Assembly (NCBI GenBank): GCA_041399205.1
Contig: JAWKTK010000014.1
Location: forward strand, 1 to 64,000
Direction of reading: 5' to 3'
Source: JAGQOZ01 sp041399205
GTDB taxonomy: Bacteria > Planctomycetota > Planctomycetia > Pirellulales > Pirellulaceae
Length of the DNA stretch: 64,000 bases
Numbering within the stretch: position 1 is the stretch's first letter; every line of letters starts with the position of its first letter. Below, piece after piece: positions 18,581 to 27,951 of this stretch. The notes under the pieces were generated by a model. It searched no databases, had not been told where the DNA came from, and saw nothing but the letters and a program-made list of their open reading frames with translations. Position numbers and translations under genes: made by a program.

Positions 18581-18876
18581 GTTCCCCTAAAGTGCAGTTC
18601 ATGCAAAAAACATCCAAATTCACGTTTAATGGCTGGGCATTGGATGGTTATCTGAATGTCTTTTGGTATGACGATCCCAGTCATTCGCTGATACAGTCCG
18701 TGGGGACAATTGTGCCGCAGTTGGCGATGTTGGTGGCGATGACCGTGGCGTTTTTGCTGGTGGCCAGGTCGGCGGCAAAACGCTGGGAAGTCCAGTAGTT
18801 CGATCCTAGAAATCTGAATCGGCTTGTGTGTATACTATCGTAAACATGAGTCTGGCTTGGAATTTGGATCAGTGGC

Positions 18877-20448
18877 GTGGACGGAAACGAAACTCATTTG
18901 GCTGTCTTTGTGGACGTAGACAATCTGTCTCGTCCTTCCGCTTTGGATTATTCGGCGTTGATGCGCTTCTTGAAACAGATGGGCCGAGTGACCGTGTGTC
19001 GAGCGTATGCGGATTGGGATACTCAGCCCAAGATTCGGCCCAGATTGTTGGCGGCGGGATTCGAATTGATCGACATGGTGGCGCTCAACGGGCACGGCAA
19101 GAATGCCACGGATATTCGTATTGCGGTCGATGCGGTCGAACTTGCGCACATTCAGCCGCAAATCGATTCGTTTGTGGTGATCTCGGGCGACAGCGACTTT
19201 GTGCCCTTGATTGTGCGTTTGCGAAGTTACCAAAAGACCGTCACAGTCATTGCCGAACCAGGAAATGCGTCTCGAGCGGCGGCCAGTTTCTGTGACCGGC
19301 TGGTCGAATGTGATTCGATTCCCGGTTTTGCCCCTCAGCGGAAAGCGCCAGCGGACACGGAGCTCAGGAACGCCGATACTCCAGAGAAAATCAAGGCATT
19401 GTTGCTGGACCTGTTTGTTGATGCGGTCCGGCGAGTTTCCGGAAATTCGGCAACCACGGGCAAGGTGCAGGCCCTGTTGGCCAAGCAAACGTTGTACAAG
19501 CGGTACGGCGAGGCGTTTGGCGTCAAGGGCTTGGCTCAGATGGCGTTGGAACAAGGTTATGTCCGCTGGGTTGCCAACCGCAAATCGGTACGTTACGAAC
19601 TGGTGCCCGAATCGGAACGCGAGGCAGTTGCGGCTGAACTATTGCCGAACCGCCATGCTGCGTTTCGCTTGCTTCAGCGAGCGATCATTCAGAATATTTC
19701 GCAGCCCGCTCCTGCTAAGTTAGGGAATACGAAAAGCCGAATCATGAGCCTGGACCGCTCGTTTTCCGAGCGACAATTGGGGTATGCCGATTTCTCCAGC
19801 TTTGTGGTGGCTGCCGCAGAAAGCGAATTCGTCCGATTCGACCCCAGCGGCAAGTGTGATGCGCTGATTGAATTTCCCGGTTCGCCGCAAGAGTCCGCCG
19901 CCGATTGGGCTCGTTGGCATTGGCAACAAACTGGCGGTGCGGATCCATGGGAAATTGTCGTGATCGCTCAGCTTGCTAACGGCAATCTGCTGTTGCCTGC
20001 AGATCTGCATTCGGCGCTGATGCGAGCCATCTATGAAACGGTGCGTGCTGAAGTTGATGTTGCTCCGGACGTATTACGACGTCGAATACTTTCGGAAAAA
20101 TTTGCACTGGCCGTCATTGCCGAATGGACTCGGATCTTGCAACAAACGATCCAGCAATTGATCCAAAATTCACTGCTGCTGGAAGCCCCAAACGGTTCTC
20201 TGCGTATTCCGGACGGGGGTATTTCGTTTACCGACTGGAAACAACACCACGATCAGTTCCTATTGCAAGCGGTACTCGAAATGGATTCAGAGCTCTTTCC
20301 AAAGGTGTGTAATTCGCTGGCGTCGCCCGAATCCTCATCGACTCGCCAGGTGTTGCGTAAAGACTCTTCCGAAGGAGGGGGTGGTGGTGTGCGAAGTGAA
20401 GTTCGGCGTCAGCGAACCTTTGAATTCGCGGAATTTTCTGTGGATTAG
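18877..20448 (+). CDS. NYN (LabA/DUF88) domain protein with OST-HTH/LOTUS-like module
   Basis: A predicted RNA-binding nuclease-like protein of 523 residues, with a GTG start. Residues of about 5-150 form a NYN/PIN-like domain: LAVFVDVDNLSR (first Asp pair), NATDIRIAVDAVELAHIQ (metal-site Asp), and FVVISGDSDFVPLIVRLR (GDSDF). Residues of about 170-250 (TPEKIKALLLDLFVDAVRRV ... YGEAFGVKGLAQMALEQGYV) fit an OST-HTH/LOTUS RNA-binding fold. The C-terminal half contains no domain I recognise. A TATACT box at 18831-18836 is a plausible -10 element. NYN-LOTUS fusions are widespread but mostly uncharacterised in bacteria; the RNA target is unknown. Confidence 0.85.
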   Translation: MDGNETHLAVFVDVDNLSRPSALDYSALMRFLKQMGRVTVCRAYADWDTQPKIRPRLLAAGFELIDMVALNGHGKNATDIRIAVDAVELAHIQPQIDSFVVISGDSDFVPLIVRLRSYQKTVTVIAEPGNASRAAASFCDRLVECDSIPGFAPQRKAPADTELRNADTPEKIKALLLDLFVDAVRRVSGNSATTGKVQALLAKQTLYKRYGEAFGVKGLAQMALEQGYVRWVANRKSVRYELVPESEREAVAAELLPNRHAAFRLLQRAIIQNISQPAPAKLGNTKSRIMSLDRSFSERQLGYADFSSFVVAAAESEFVRFDPSGKCDALIEFPGSPQESAADWARWHWQQTGGADPWEIVVIAQLANGNLLLPADLHSALMRAIYETVRAEVDVAPDVLRRRILSEKFALAVIAEWTRILQQTIQQLIQNSLLLEAPNGSLRIPDGGISFTDWKQHHDQFLLQAVLEMDSELFPKVCNSLASPESSSTRQVLRKDSSEGGGGGVRSEVRRQRTFEFAEFSVD

Positions 20449-20601
20449 CGTCCAATGGTGTTGCAAAATGCCGGTTTGTGCCAGGCTATCGATAGGCGTT
20501 AAGGTCGTCGCCCTGGCTTCGGAACATCGTGTGACGCATACTTGTCACAGTATGGTTTCATTCGTGTAGGACGTTGTGAAAAACTGCGAGAAAGATACTG
20601 C

Positions 20602-23411
20602 ATGCCGAACGAGTGCTCGCTGTCGAAGTTTTGGGAAGCTCTTGTCGCCTCCAAGCTGATTGATGCTGAACGTTCGAATGAACTTCAAGACCATTTCTCG
20701 CGTCTGCCGGGCAGCGAACATGCCAACGCGTCGGTGGCGGCCGAGTGGCTGCTGGAACAGAACGTTGTAACTCGCTACCAAGCTCATCTACTGCTGGCGG
20801 GAAAGCAAGGACCATTTGTATTTGGGCCGTACCGCATCCTGGACAAAGCGGTCAGTAGCGTATTTTCCAAACGGTTTCACGCAATCCATTTGCCCACTCA
20901 ACATCCGGTCATATTGCACTTTTGGAGCGGTGCCGTGGATGACCAACAGGTGCAGCGCAGCGTGCGCAAGTAGAACGTTGGTCGGCCGTTTCACACGCCA
21001 GTTTGGCAACTTGTTACACCAGTCTTGCTTCAAGCGACCGCATCATTGCCGTCACGGAATCGGTGCCGGGCGATTCCTTGTCTGAATGTCTGGCGGGCGG
21101 TGGCCCGATCCCTTACGAAGACGCAGCGGCCATTGTCCAGCAACTGGCTTTGGGGCTGCACGCGATGCATCAAGCAGGTTTGGTGCATGGTCAAGTTACG
21201 ACAGCCAACGTGACGTTGCAGGACGATGGCCACGCCAAGCTTCACGGCGAACCCTTGCTGACGACCGATGTGATTCGTGTGGGCCAGGATGACAAGCAGG
21301 GACGCATGAGATCTTGGGCAGACTATTGTGCTCCGGAACTGTTTGCCGATCCGGCTTTGCCTTCGCCCAAAAGTGATATCTATGCATTGGGGTGTTTATT
21401 TTTCGAACTACTGACGGGGTCACCTCCGTTTGCTGGCGGTACGCTGGAAGAAAAGTGGAATTGGCATGCCAGCCAGCGGATTGGCAGTCTTTCAGAATTG
21501 GCAAATGCTCCGGCCGAATTGCAGCCGGTTGTGGAATTCATGATGGCCAAGGATGCTTCGATTCGCACGGCCAGTTGCACGCTGGTGGCCGAACAATTGC
21601 AACCGTTCGCCACGCAAAATCTCACCACCGCGACTCGACGTTCCACCGAACAAGCATTTCAACGCTGGCTGAGCGAACCGCAACTTCGTACGCATGAACC
21701 CGTTTCCATAGGTGACGCGTCTCCAGTGGTTGCCGTCAGCACGCAGCAGGATGTTGGTGCGGTTGGCACTGCCGTTGGCGATGTTCGAGTCACAGACGGC
21801 CAAGTGCGTCGACCGGACCAAGGCAGCCGATTGGTGCCACTTTCGCTGGGCGCGGCAGGGTTGGCGGTGCTGGCTCTGGTTTTAGCGATTGTCTGGCGAA
21901 GCATCCAAGACGCGGCACCGCCAGAAACGTCTCAGTCAGATGCGACTCGGCAAGTAAGACCGGTCACCTCCGAACCATCTGTTCGGCAAACAGCACCTGT
22001 CTTAGAGGCCGATTTTGCTTCGCCGGAATCGCCTGTTAATCCGCAAGCACTATGGGCCAGTCCCGTCAAGGGGAATTCGCTGGACCTGCAATGGATTCCA
22101 TCCGGTTCGCCCTTGTTGATTGCGGTTCGTCCTGCATCGTTAGTTCAGCTGGGTGAATGGGATCGCTTGGTCAGTAGTCTGGGCCCCGAGTTCACTCAAA
22201 TCATGCAACGCTGGGAAGACGTGTTGCGGTATTCATTGCAGTCTGCCGATTCGTTGGTGTTGGCCTATGCGTTTGATGAACAGAATCGGCCGGAACCCGT
22301 TCTCAAGATTGTGGCATCAGCCGATTCGCCTTTCCCTGTAAATGCTTGGGGCGAACCCGACCAAGGCCAAACGGGGCGTATTTTTCATCAAGCCGAAGTT
22401 CAGCTGTTTCAGCCGAATGATCAGACGTGCGTTGTGGGATCGCCGGCGCAGATTGCCCAAGTCAGCCAGGGGACGAATTTGGGTTTGCAACGAGATCTAG
22501 AGGCGTTGCGAGCGACCAGTTCGGATCAGTTTCATGTCAACGTTTTGGTGTCGCCTGCGATGTTGATTAGCGACGGCAAATTTCTGTTTTCGGAACCCTA
22601 CTTGGACCTGCGCCGAACCGTGTTGAATTTTTTGGGTGATGATACGCGAGCGGCGATGTTGAGCGTTCATCTGGACCGAATCTGTTTTGCCGAACTGCGA
22701 ATCGTTTGTTCCGTAGAGGCAAACCTGCGAACGGTTTCCCAATTATTGGTTCAACGATTGGTAGATGGCGCGGTGCAGTTGCGACAGCAATTACAAGATG
22801 CCCCTGCCCTGCCCTATTGGCGAAAGCTGGCGGTTCGTGTTCCAAAAATGCTTGACGCCGTTGCGCGGCAGACGCGAACGGGCGTAGAAGGTCGGCAAGT
22901 GGTGGCCAATTGCGTGCTTCCGCGTTCGGCCGCGCATAACCTGTTACTGGCCACCGAATTGAATCTGGCCATGAGTGGCGGACATCCCGTGGTCGATTCA
23001 AATTCTGACCAAAAGGAAACGTCGCTGGACCAGATTTTGGTCACCAAGGTGGACTTCAATTTCTCGCAACAATCACTGGAATTCGCGTTACAAGACTTGG
23101 AGGAAGCCTTGCGGCAAAAGGGGCTCGAGCCATTTTCTATCGTTATCAAGGGAACCGATTTGCAGCTAGACGGGATTACTCGGAACCAGCAAATTCGAAA
23201 CTTTTCTGCCCAGCAAACCACCGTGGCCGAAGTCCTGACCGGGTTGGTGATGCGAGCAAATCCGGTTACAACGGTTGTATCACCAACGGAAGCGGATCAG
23301 AAACTGATTTGGATCGTTTCGCCCGAAGATCCTACGCAGATTTGGGTGACGACTCGAGCGGCGGCGGCCTCCCATAACTGGACTTTGCCCCAGGTGTTTG
23401 TGACACAATAG
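20602..23411 (+). pseudogene. Transmembrane Ser/Thr kinase-like protein (pseudokinase), one frameshift
   Basis: A planctomycete-type membrane protein with an N-terminal kinase fold. The first frame (20602 to about 20960) contains a short helical region (residues 1-70) and FGPYRILDKAVSS, a degenerate glycine loop; the lysine strand is PVILHF with no lysine. The second frame resumes at about 20965 and covers the C-lobe. The HRD position reads HGQVTTANV, DFG reads LHG, but the APE-type DYCAPELF and DIYALGCLFFELLTGSPPF are kept. With VAIK, HRD and DFG all altered, it is a pseudokinase. TM segment: LGAAGLAVLALVLAIVW. A large extracytoplasmic part ends with an STN-like domain (FNFSQQSLEFALQDLEEALR). 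The span is 2810 bp; one extra base restores 936 residues. Confidence 0.75.
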
Positions 23412-23480
23412 GCGTGACAAGCTACAATTAGGAAATGCAGCGACAACGCCTTTCGTCGTGATTCTGAATGCCCTGAAGTC

Positions 23481-25631
23481 TTGGAAGCAGTGGGTACGCC
23501 GGTGGAGCCCTTTTACATAGTATGCACGACGTGTCGAGCTCGTTTGCGGATCAAGTCCGCCGATGTGCTCGGGCAAATCATCCCGTGTCCCAAATGCATG
23601 AGCATGGTGATGGTACCTGAATCGGCTCATGGTTTGGAACCGGCGCCGGCGGAAAGTATGGTCGTTTCGCCCGAACAGATTCAGCGGTCCCGCGATTCCT
23701 TTGAACAACTGGATGACTTGCTGGAAAATCCAGATCAAACCCATGCAAATCTGGTGGCGGCCATTGCCAATGGTCAGCGCTGGAAGACCAAGGATGCGCC
23801 GGTTCGCCACCCTGAATCTCCGGAAGAAGCCGCTGCCGAATCGGAATCAGCGGATGAAGAAATGGTCCTGCAGCGATCTGTCCTACTGGGTTTGGTGGGT
23901 CTGCAGGCGAAATCCAGTTTGCTGTGGAAAATGCTGTTGGGCGCGATGTGTCTGACGCTCGGTGGTCTGTTTGCTGTCGGAGCTGGACTGTGGGTCGCCA
24001 AAGGGCGGCAGAGCGATTCGAACGAAGTTGTGGTCCAAAAACCAGTTGTCCCGTCACCGCTGACAGAAGACGATGCGTTCGAACAAGACGCAGCGAATGA
24101 TCCGATCGCGGAAAGCCAAGACGATACCGACAACGTCGCTGACGCGGAATCTAATTCCATCGAATCCTCTGACGCGAATGCTCCGGTACCGCCCGACGTT
24201 GTTGCCAATGATGATCCAGAATCCAACGACGACGGTGCACCGGAAGACGACAATCTTCCCGCCAATCCGTTGGACGATCTGGAAGGCAACGATCTGTTTG
24301 CTGAAACGCCGGAAACCAAAACCGATTCTGAAGACCAAGTGGCCACGCCGGAAGATCTATCTTCGCCGCTGCAGCTTGGTTCGCGAGATAACCTATCGGA
24401 CTTTGCCGAGTGGCTGCAGACTTCGGCCGGCAATGCGCCTAGTGAATTTTCGGTGGTGGCTGGCCCCGATCCAGAAGAAGCGGAATTGGACGAAGGCGAA
24501 CCAACAGTCGTGATGTCGACTCGGCCCGTACCAAAAGCCGTCGAAGTGGATCAATTGCTGAATCTTTCTATCGCCGGCATTGACATCAAATCCGTGCCTC
24601 TGAACGAGGCGTTACGCATGCTGACTGATTTTTCCACTCTTCCCATCACGATTCTCCCTGACTCGCTAGAACGAACGAACGTAGCCGCAAACCGACCGGC
24701 CAACGTGATGGGAAAGGACGTGACGGTGCGCCAAGTGCTGGAGCGCATGTTGGGCTCGATGAAATTAGCCACCAAGCAATACCCAGGCCACATCGTCATT
24801 TCCACCGCCAACGATGCCGCGGGAAGACTGCTTTCCAAGAAGTTCCCAATCCAAGATGTGGCGACGAACCCGGAGGATGCACAGCGAATTGCATCTTGGG
24901 TACAGAACATGATCGAGCTGGAAAGCTACATGGATCGAAGTACAATCGAAGCCAGTGACGGCGATTCGGACGGCGAACGCACAACTTCGTGTGTGCTGGA
25001 CGGAGATGGTTTGGTGGTGACCGCAACGGACTTGGGGCAATTTCGCGTCTTAGTGTTTTTAGAACGACTACGGAAGGCTCGCAACGAACCGGCTTTGGTT
25101 TCCCTGCCCGCACGCTTGCTCGCCACAACGCCTCGTTGGCAGATGTGCAGCTATTTAGAACGTGAAGGTCGGATCCGAGTTTGGAAGGAAGTGCCGATCG
25201 GACAGGTTTTGGCGGAATTCGAACAGCAGTCTGGACTGAATATCTTGGTGGACTGGTACGCATTGCACTTTGCAGGAACCGCTCCGACCGACGTGGCTTC
25301 GTTTTTCGGCGAAAAGACGACGATCGCCGAACAGCTGCACGCGTTCTTGCAACCGCTGGGGCTGACATACCGAGTGATCGACGACACGACGATTGAAATT
25401 ACGTCGGTCATGCAAGAGCGAACGTCGATTGATGTTGAATTCTATTCGTTGACGGAAGACGAAACAGCGGACGCATTCCAAGCCGCGTTGCAGAAAAAGG
25501 TGGGTGCGCGTCCGTTTGGCCCCGACGGTGTTTGTCACGCCGAATTCGATCCTGTTTCCAAGCAAATGATTGTTGCCATGCCACAGTCATTTCACCGCAA
25601 ATTCGCGCAAAGCCGCTCTGCACTCCCGTAG
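23481..25631 (+). CDS. Zinc-ribbon, single-TM protein with STN-like C-terminal domains
   Basis: Up to 716 residues; the first in-frame start is TTG at 23481, with GTG a few codons later also possible. An N-terminal zinc ribbon (CTTC...CPKC) is followed by a short cytosolic segment, one TM helix (MLLGAMCLTLGGLFAVGAGL) and about 150 residues of highly acidic, low-complexity linker. After that come two repeats resembling secretin/TonB short N-terminal (STN) domains: LNLSIAGIDIKSVPLNEALR and PIGQVLAEFEQQSGLNILVD. The linker should place these domains in the periplasm. It follows the pseudokinase gene, which also ends with an STN-like domain, by 70 bp, so the two are probably one operon. Function unknown. 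Confidence 0.65.
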   Translation: MEAVGTPVEPFYIVCTTCRARLRIKSADVLGQIIPCPKCMSMVMVPESAHGLEPAPAESMVVSPEQIQRSRDSFEQLDDLLENPDQTHANLVAAIANGQRWKTKDAPVRHPESPEEAAAESESADEEMVLQRSVLLGLVGLQAKSSLLWKMLLGAMCLTLGGLFAVGAGLWVAKGRQSDSNEVVVQKPVVPSPLTEDDAFEQDAANDPIAESQDDTDNVADAESNSIESSDANAPVPPDVVANDDPESNDDGAPEDDNLPANPLDDLEGNDLFAETPETKTDSEDQVATPEDLSSPLQLGSRDNLSDFAEWLQTSAGNAPSEFSVVAGPDPEEAELDEGEPTVVMSTRPVPKAVEVDQLLNLSIAGIDIKSVPLNEALRMLTDFSTLPITILPDSLERTNVAANRPANVMGKDVTVRQVLERMLGSMKLATKQYPGHIVISTANDAAGRLLSKKFPIQDVATNPEDAQRIASWVQNMIELESYMDRSTIEASDGDSDGERTTSCVLDGDGLVVTATDLGQFRVLVFLERLRKARNEPALVSLPARLLATTPRWQMCSYLEREGRIRVWKEVPIGQVLAEFEQQSGLNILVDWYALHFAGTAPTDVASFFGEKTTIAEQLHAFLQPLGLTYRVIDDTTIEITSVMQERTSIDVEFYSLTEDETADAFQAALQKKVGARPFGPDGVCHAEFDPVSKQMIVAMPQSFHRKFAQSRSALP

Positions 25632-25856
25632 TTGGTCCAGGTTCCGTTGGTGTCATGCCCGCATTCTTCGTGGGCCGGCGGCTGCTGTGGTGTCCGTTAG
25701 TGCGGTTCTAGCCTGCGCTTGAAAGGACCGTCACCGGGTTCACTACGTCGTTCACCTACCGCGTCGCTGGTGCGCAATGTAGCGAGAAAACACCTGGCAA
25801 GTTAGAATGTTCGATTTCAAATTTGCCCCATTGGACGATAGAAAAAGGCTCTGACC

Positions 25857-27338
25857 ATGCGCAGAATTCGCTTACTGACAATCGGTCTAACCATGCTGTG
25901 CTTCTGGGTTGACCGTTCTGTATTCGCAGAAGATCGTCCCAATGTCCTGTTCTTGGCGGTTGATGATTTGAATGATTGGATTGGGTGTTACGGCGGTCAT
26001 CCGCAGGCCAAGACACCTAACATGGATCGACTTGCTGAACGTTCCGTTAGATTCACCAACGCGCATTGCCAAGCACCTATCTGCAATCCGTCTCGCATTA
26101 GTCTGTTGACCGGCGTGCTGCCGTCCAGTTCCGGAGTCTATTATTTGGGGCCTCGATTACGACAGTGCGAACAAACCAAGAATGCTACGACGCTGGTTCA
26201 GCATTTTGCCAATCATGGATATCAGACTCTGGGCGCAGGAAAAATCTTTCATGTCGAAGGAAACGGCGAATTCCAAACGTATGCCGGCAACTTCGGCGGT
26301 TTCGGGCCAAGACCGCAAGTTGGTCTGAATTGCACGCATATGAACCCGCTTTGGGATTGGGGACCGTTTCCCGAGCGAAATGATCAAATGCCCGACCAGA
26401 AACTTGCTGAATGGACAGTCCAGCAGTTAAAGACTCGGCACGATCAACCTTTCTTTTTGGCCTGTGGTTTCTATCGACCTCACGTGCCGCTGTACGCTCC
26501 GCAAGAATGGTTCGACCAATTTCCTTTAGAACAAATTCAGTTGCCAGCTCATGTGCCGAATGACCTGAACGATGTGCCTACTTATGGCCAAGACTTGTCC
26601 TGGAGCGCCGTTGCACCTCGGCATCAATGGATGTTAGAGCATGATCAATGGAAGAAAGCGGTTCAGGCCTATCTGGCGTGTACCGCCTTTGTGGACGCAC
26701 AAGTGGGCAAGATTCTGGACGCGTTACAGCAAAGTGACTATGCCGAAAATACGATTGTCATTCTGTGGACCGACCACGGTTTCCACTTGGGCACCAAAGA
26801 ACGTTGGGGCAAACGATCCTTGTGGGAAGTTTCCACCAAAGTGCCGCTACTTATTTCCGCTCCGGGCATGTCCCAAGGTGTCAGCTGCGACGAACCGGTG
26901 GGTTTGATCGATTTGTTCCCCACCTTGATCGATCTGTGTGACCTTCGTCAGGTCACGGGACTTGAGGGGCATAGCTTGGGACCGCAATTGTCAAACCCGG
27001 AAACCGTTCGAGCTTGGCCGGCGATTACGACATTCGGACAGCATAATCACGCCATTCGCTCCAAGCACTTTCGCTTCATCACGTACGCTGACGGCACAAA
27101 AGAGTTGTACGATCACCGCGAAGATCCGCACGAATTCAAGAACTTGGCGAATGATGCGCAATATGCCCACGTGATTCGCGAACATGAAGCTTGGTTGCCG
27201 CAAATCAATCAACCGCTGGCACCGGGCAGTCACAACGCAGACGCCCGTCCTGGTTCGGCTGCTGACATTGACGGCATGCCTCATTTTCCAGCAGGGCCTC
27301 GTCCCGCACTCTGGCCCGCCGAAACAAACCATCCATAG
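25857..27338 (+). CDS. Sulfatase (S1 family), iduronate-2-sulfatase-like
   Basis: A 493-residue secreted sulfatase. The signal peptide ends near SVFAED. VLFLAVDDLNDWIGCYGGHP provides the first metal aspartates (D36, D37), and APICNPSRISLLTG gives the formylglycine motif with Cys76. HVPLYAPQEWFDQF and TDHGFHLGTKERWGKRSLWE are typical of iduronate-2-sulfatase-like S1 enzymes. The substrate is likely a 2-sulfated uronic acid or similar marine polysaccharide residue, by inference from subfamily. An AAAAGG ribosome-binding site precedes the ATG. It stands alone, with a 225-bp gap on the upstream side and a convergent unknown gene downstream. Confidence 0.93.
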   Translation: MRRIRLLTIGLTMLCFWVDRSVFAEDRPNVLFLAVDDLNDWIGCYGGHPQAKTPNMDRLAERSVRFTNAHCQAPICNPSRISLLTGVLPSSSGVYYLGPRLRQCEQTKNATTLVQHFANHGYQTLGAGKIFHVEGNGEFQTYAGNFGGFGPRPQVGLNCTHMNPLWDWGPFPERNDQMPDQKLAEWTVQQLKTRHDQPFFLACGFYRPHVPLYAPQEWFDQFPLEQIQLPAHVPNDLNDVPTYGQDLSWSAVAPRHQWMLEHDQWKKAVQAYLACTAFVDAQVGKILDALQQSDYAENTIVILWTDHGFHLGTKERWGKRSLWEVSTKVPLLISAPGMSQGVSCDEPVGLIDLFPTLIDLCDLRQVTGLEGHSLGPQLSNPETVRAWPAITTFGQHNHAIRSKHFRFITYADGTKELYDHREDPHEFKNLANDAQYAHVIREHEAWLPQINQPLAPGSHNADARPGSAADIDGMPHFPAGPRPALWPAETNHP

Positions 27339-27413
27339 AAACTCACTTGACATGTTAGGTTGATCGAGCGACGTCGCGTGGCGGTTATCAGTCCGATGGG
27401 AATTGTCCCTCAA

Positions 27414-27929
27414 CTAGCCGTTTGTGGCGTTGTCCACCAGCTTGGCTAATTCGTCCACCAATTTGGTTCGTAACCAAAGCGGTAAACGCATGACCCCTTG
27501 TTTGCTGACGATCTGAAATTTCGGACAGATGTGATACCGTACAAGTTGCCGCTGTTGGACTTCAAAGACGCCGATCGTATGCCGTAATGCATCAGCGGAA
27601 GCAACGTCTTTTGGGCCGTCATGCCGAAGGTCAAAGACTGGCAATTCGCCATCACCGATTTCGGCGGCCTGTTGTCGCAGTTCCTCGAACCCGTAAGCGA
27701 ACTTGGCCAACGTCTGGTGTAGGAACATCAGAAACAGCGAATTCGCTTGAAACGTCTCGGGCCGTATGTCATGTGGTTCTGCGATTAACTCACCCAGGAT
27801 CCCTTCGCCGGGGATCCCGTTTTCAAATCCTTCATCCAAAGGTACCAGCGACAAGAAATTCAGCGTCTGACCATCTTTTTGTACCGCATAAACGACGACT
27901 CCTGCCGCGTCAAAAGGCTGCATGACCAT
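27414..27929 (-). CDS. Hypothetical protein, 171 residues
   Basis: I do not recognise the family. The product is a soluble, mixed alpha/beta protein without signal peptide or TM segment. It opens MVMQPFDAAGVVVYAVQKDG and has a helical middle (FLMFLHQTLAKFAYGFEELR) and a basic C-terminal part (MRLPLWLRTKLVDELAKLVD). Codon use resembles neighbours. It lies 22 bp downstream of dusB on the same strand and is probably co-transcribed with it, but this does not reveal a role. It may be a planctomycete-restricted family. Confidence 0.6.
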   Translation of the reverse strand: MVMQPFDAAGVVVYAVQKDGQTLNFLSLVPLDEGFENGIPGEGILGELIAEPHDIRPETFQANSLFLMFLHQTLAKFAYGFEELRQQAAEIGDGELPVFDLRHDGPKDVASADALRHTIGVFEVQQRQLVRYHICPKFQIVSKQGVMRLPLWLRTKLVDELAKLVDNATNG

Positions 27930-27951
27930 GATTCCTTATCGAGCTTTCAGA

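Larger units (their letters stand above)
15320..18597 (-). mobile_element. Insertion sequence with DDE transposase, interrupted by IS66
   Basis: The ends are a perfect 12-bp inverted repeat: CTGCACTTTAGG at 15320-15331 and CCTAAAGTGCAG at 18586-18597. They are flanked by a 7-bp direct target duplication TTCATGC (15313-15319 and 18598-18604). The element carries one transposase gene on the minus strand. An IS66-family copy (about 16934-18580) sits close to its right end. Without that copy and its duplication, the element is about 1.62 kb. It is inserted in the permease gene. The order of events is therefore permease, then this IS, then IS66. Confidence 0.88.
14134..18798 (+). pseudogene. ABC-2 type permease split by a nested insertion-sequence pair
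   Basis: The N-terminal part (14134-15319) has TM1 (VFVLPVIFFSIFAAIFVG), a long extracytoplasmic domain, and the TM core beginning MTAYYAAGIGVMFLLFSTAG with EEESGTLERVLSA, as in NatB/YhaP-type permeases. It breaks after VMPAFM at 15319. The C-terminal part resumes at 18605 with QKTSKFTFNGWALDGYLNVF and a final TM (IVPQLAMLVAMTVAFLLVA). Joining 15319 to 18605, with one copy of the 7-bp duplication TTCATGC retained, gives 1380 bp: an uninterrupted 459-codon frame plus stop. This shows the gap is a clean insertion. As it stands the permease lacks its last membrane segments and is presumably inactive. The substrate of the exporter is unknown. Confidence 0.92.
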
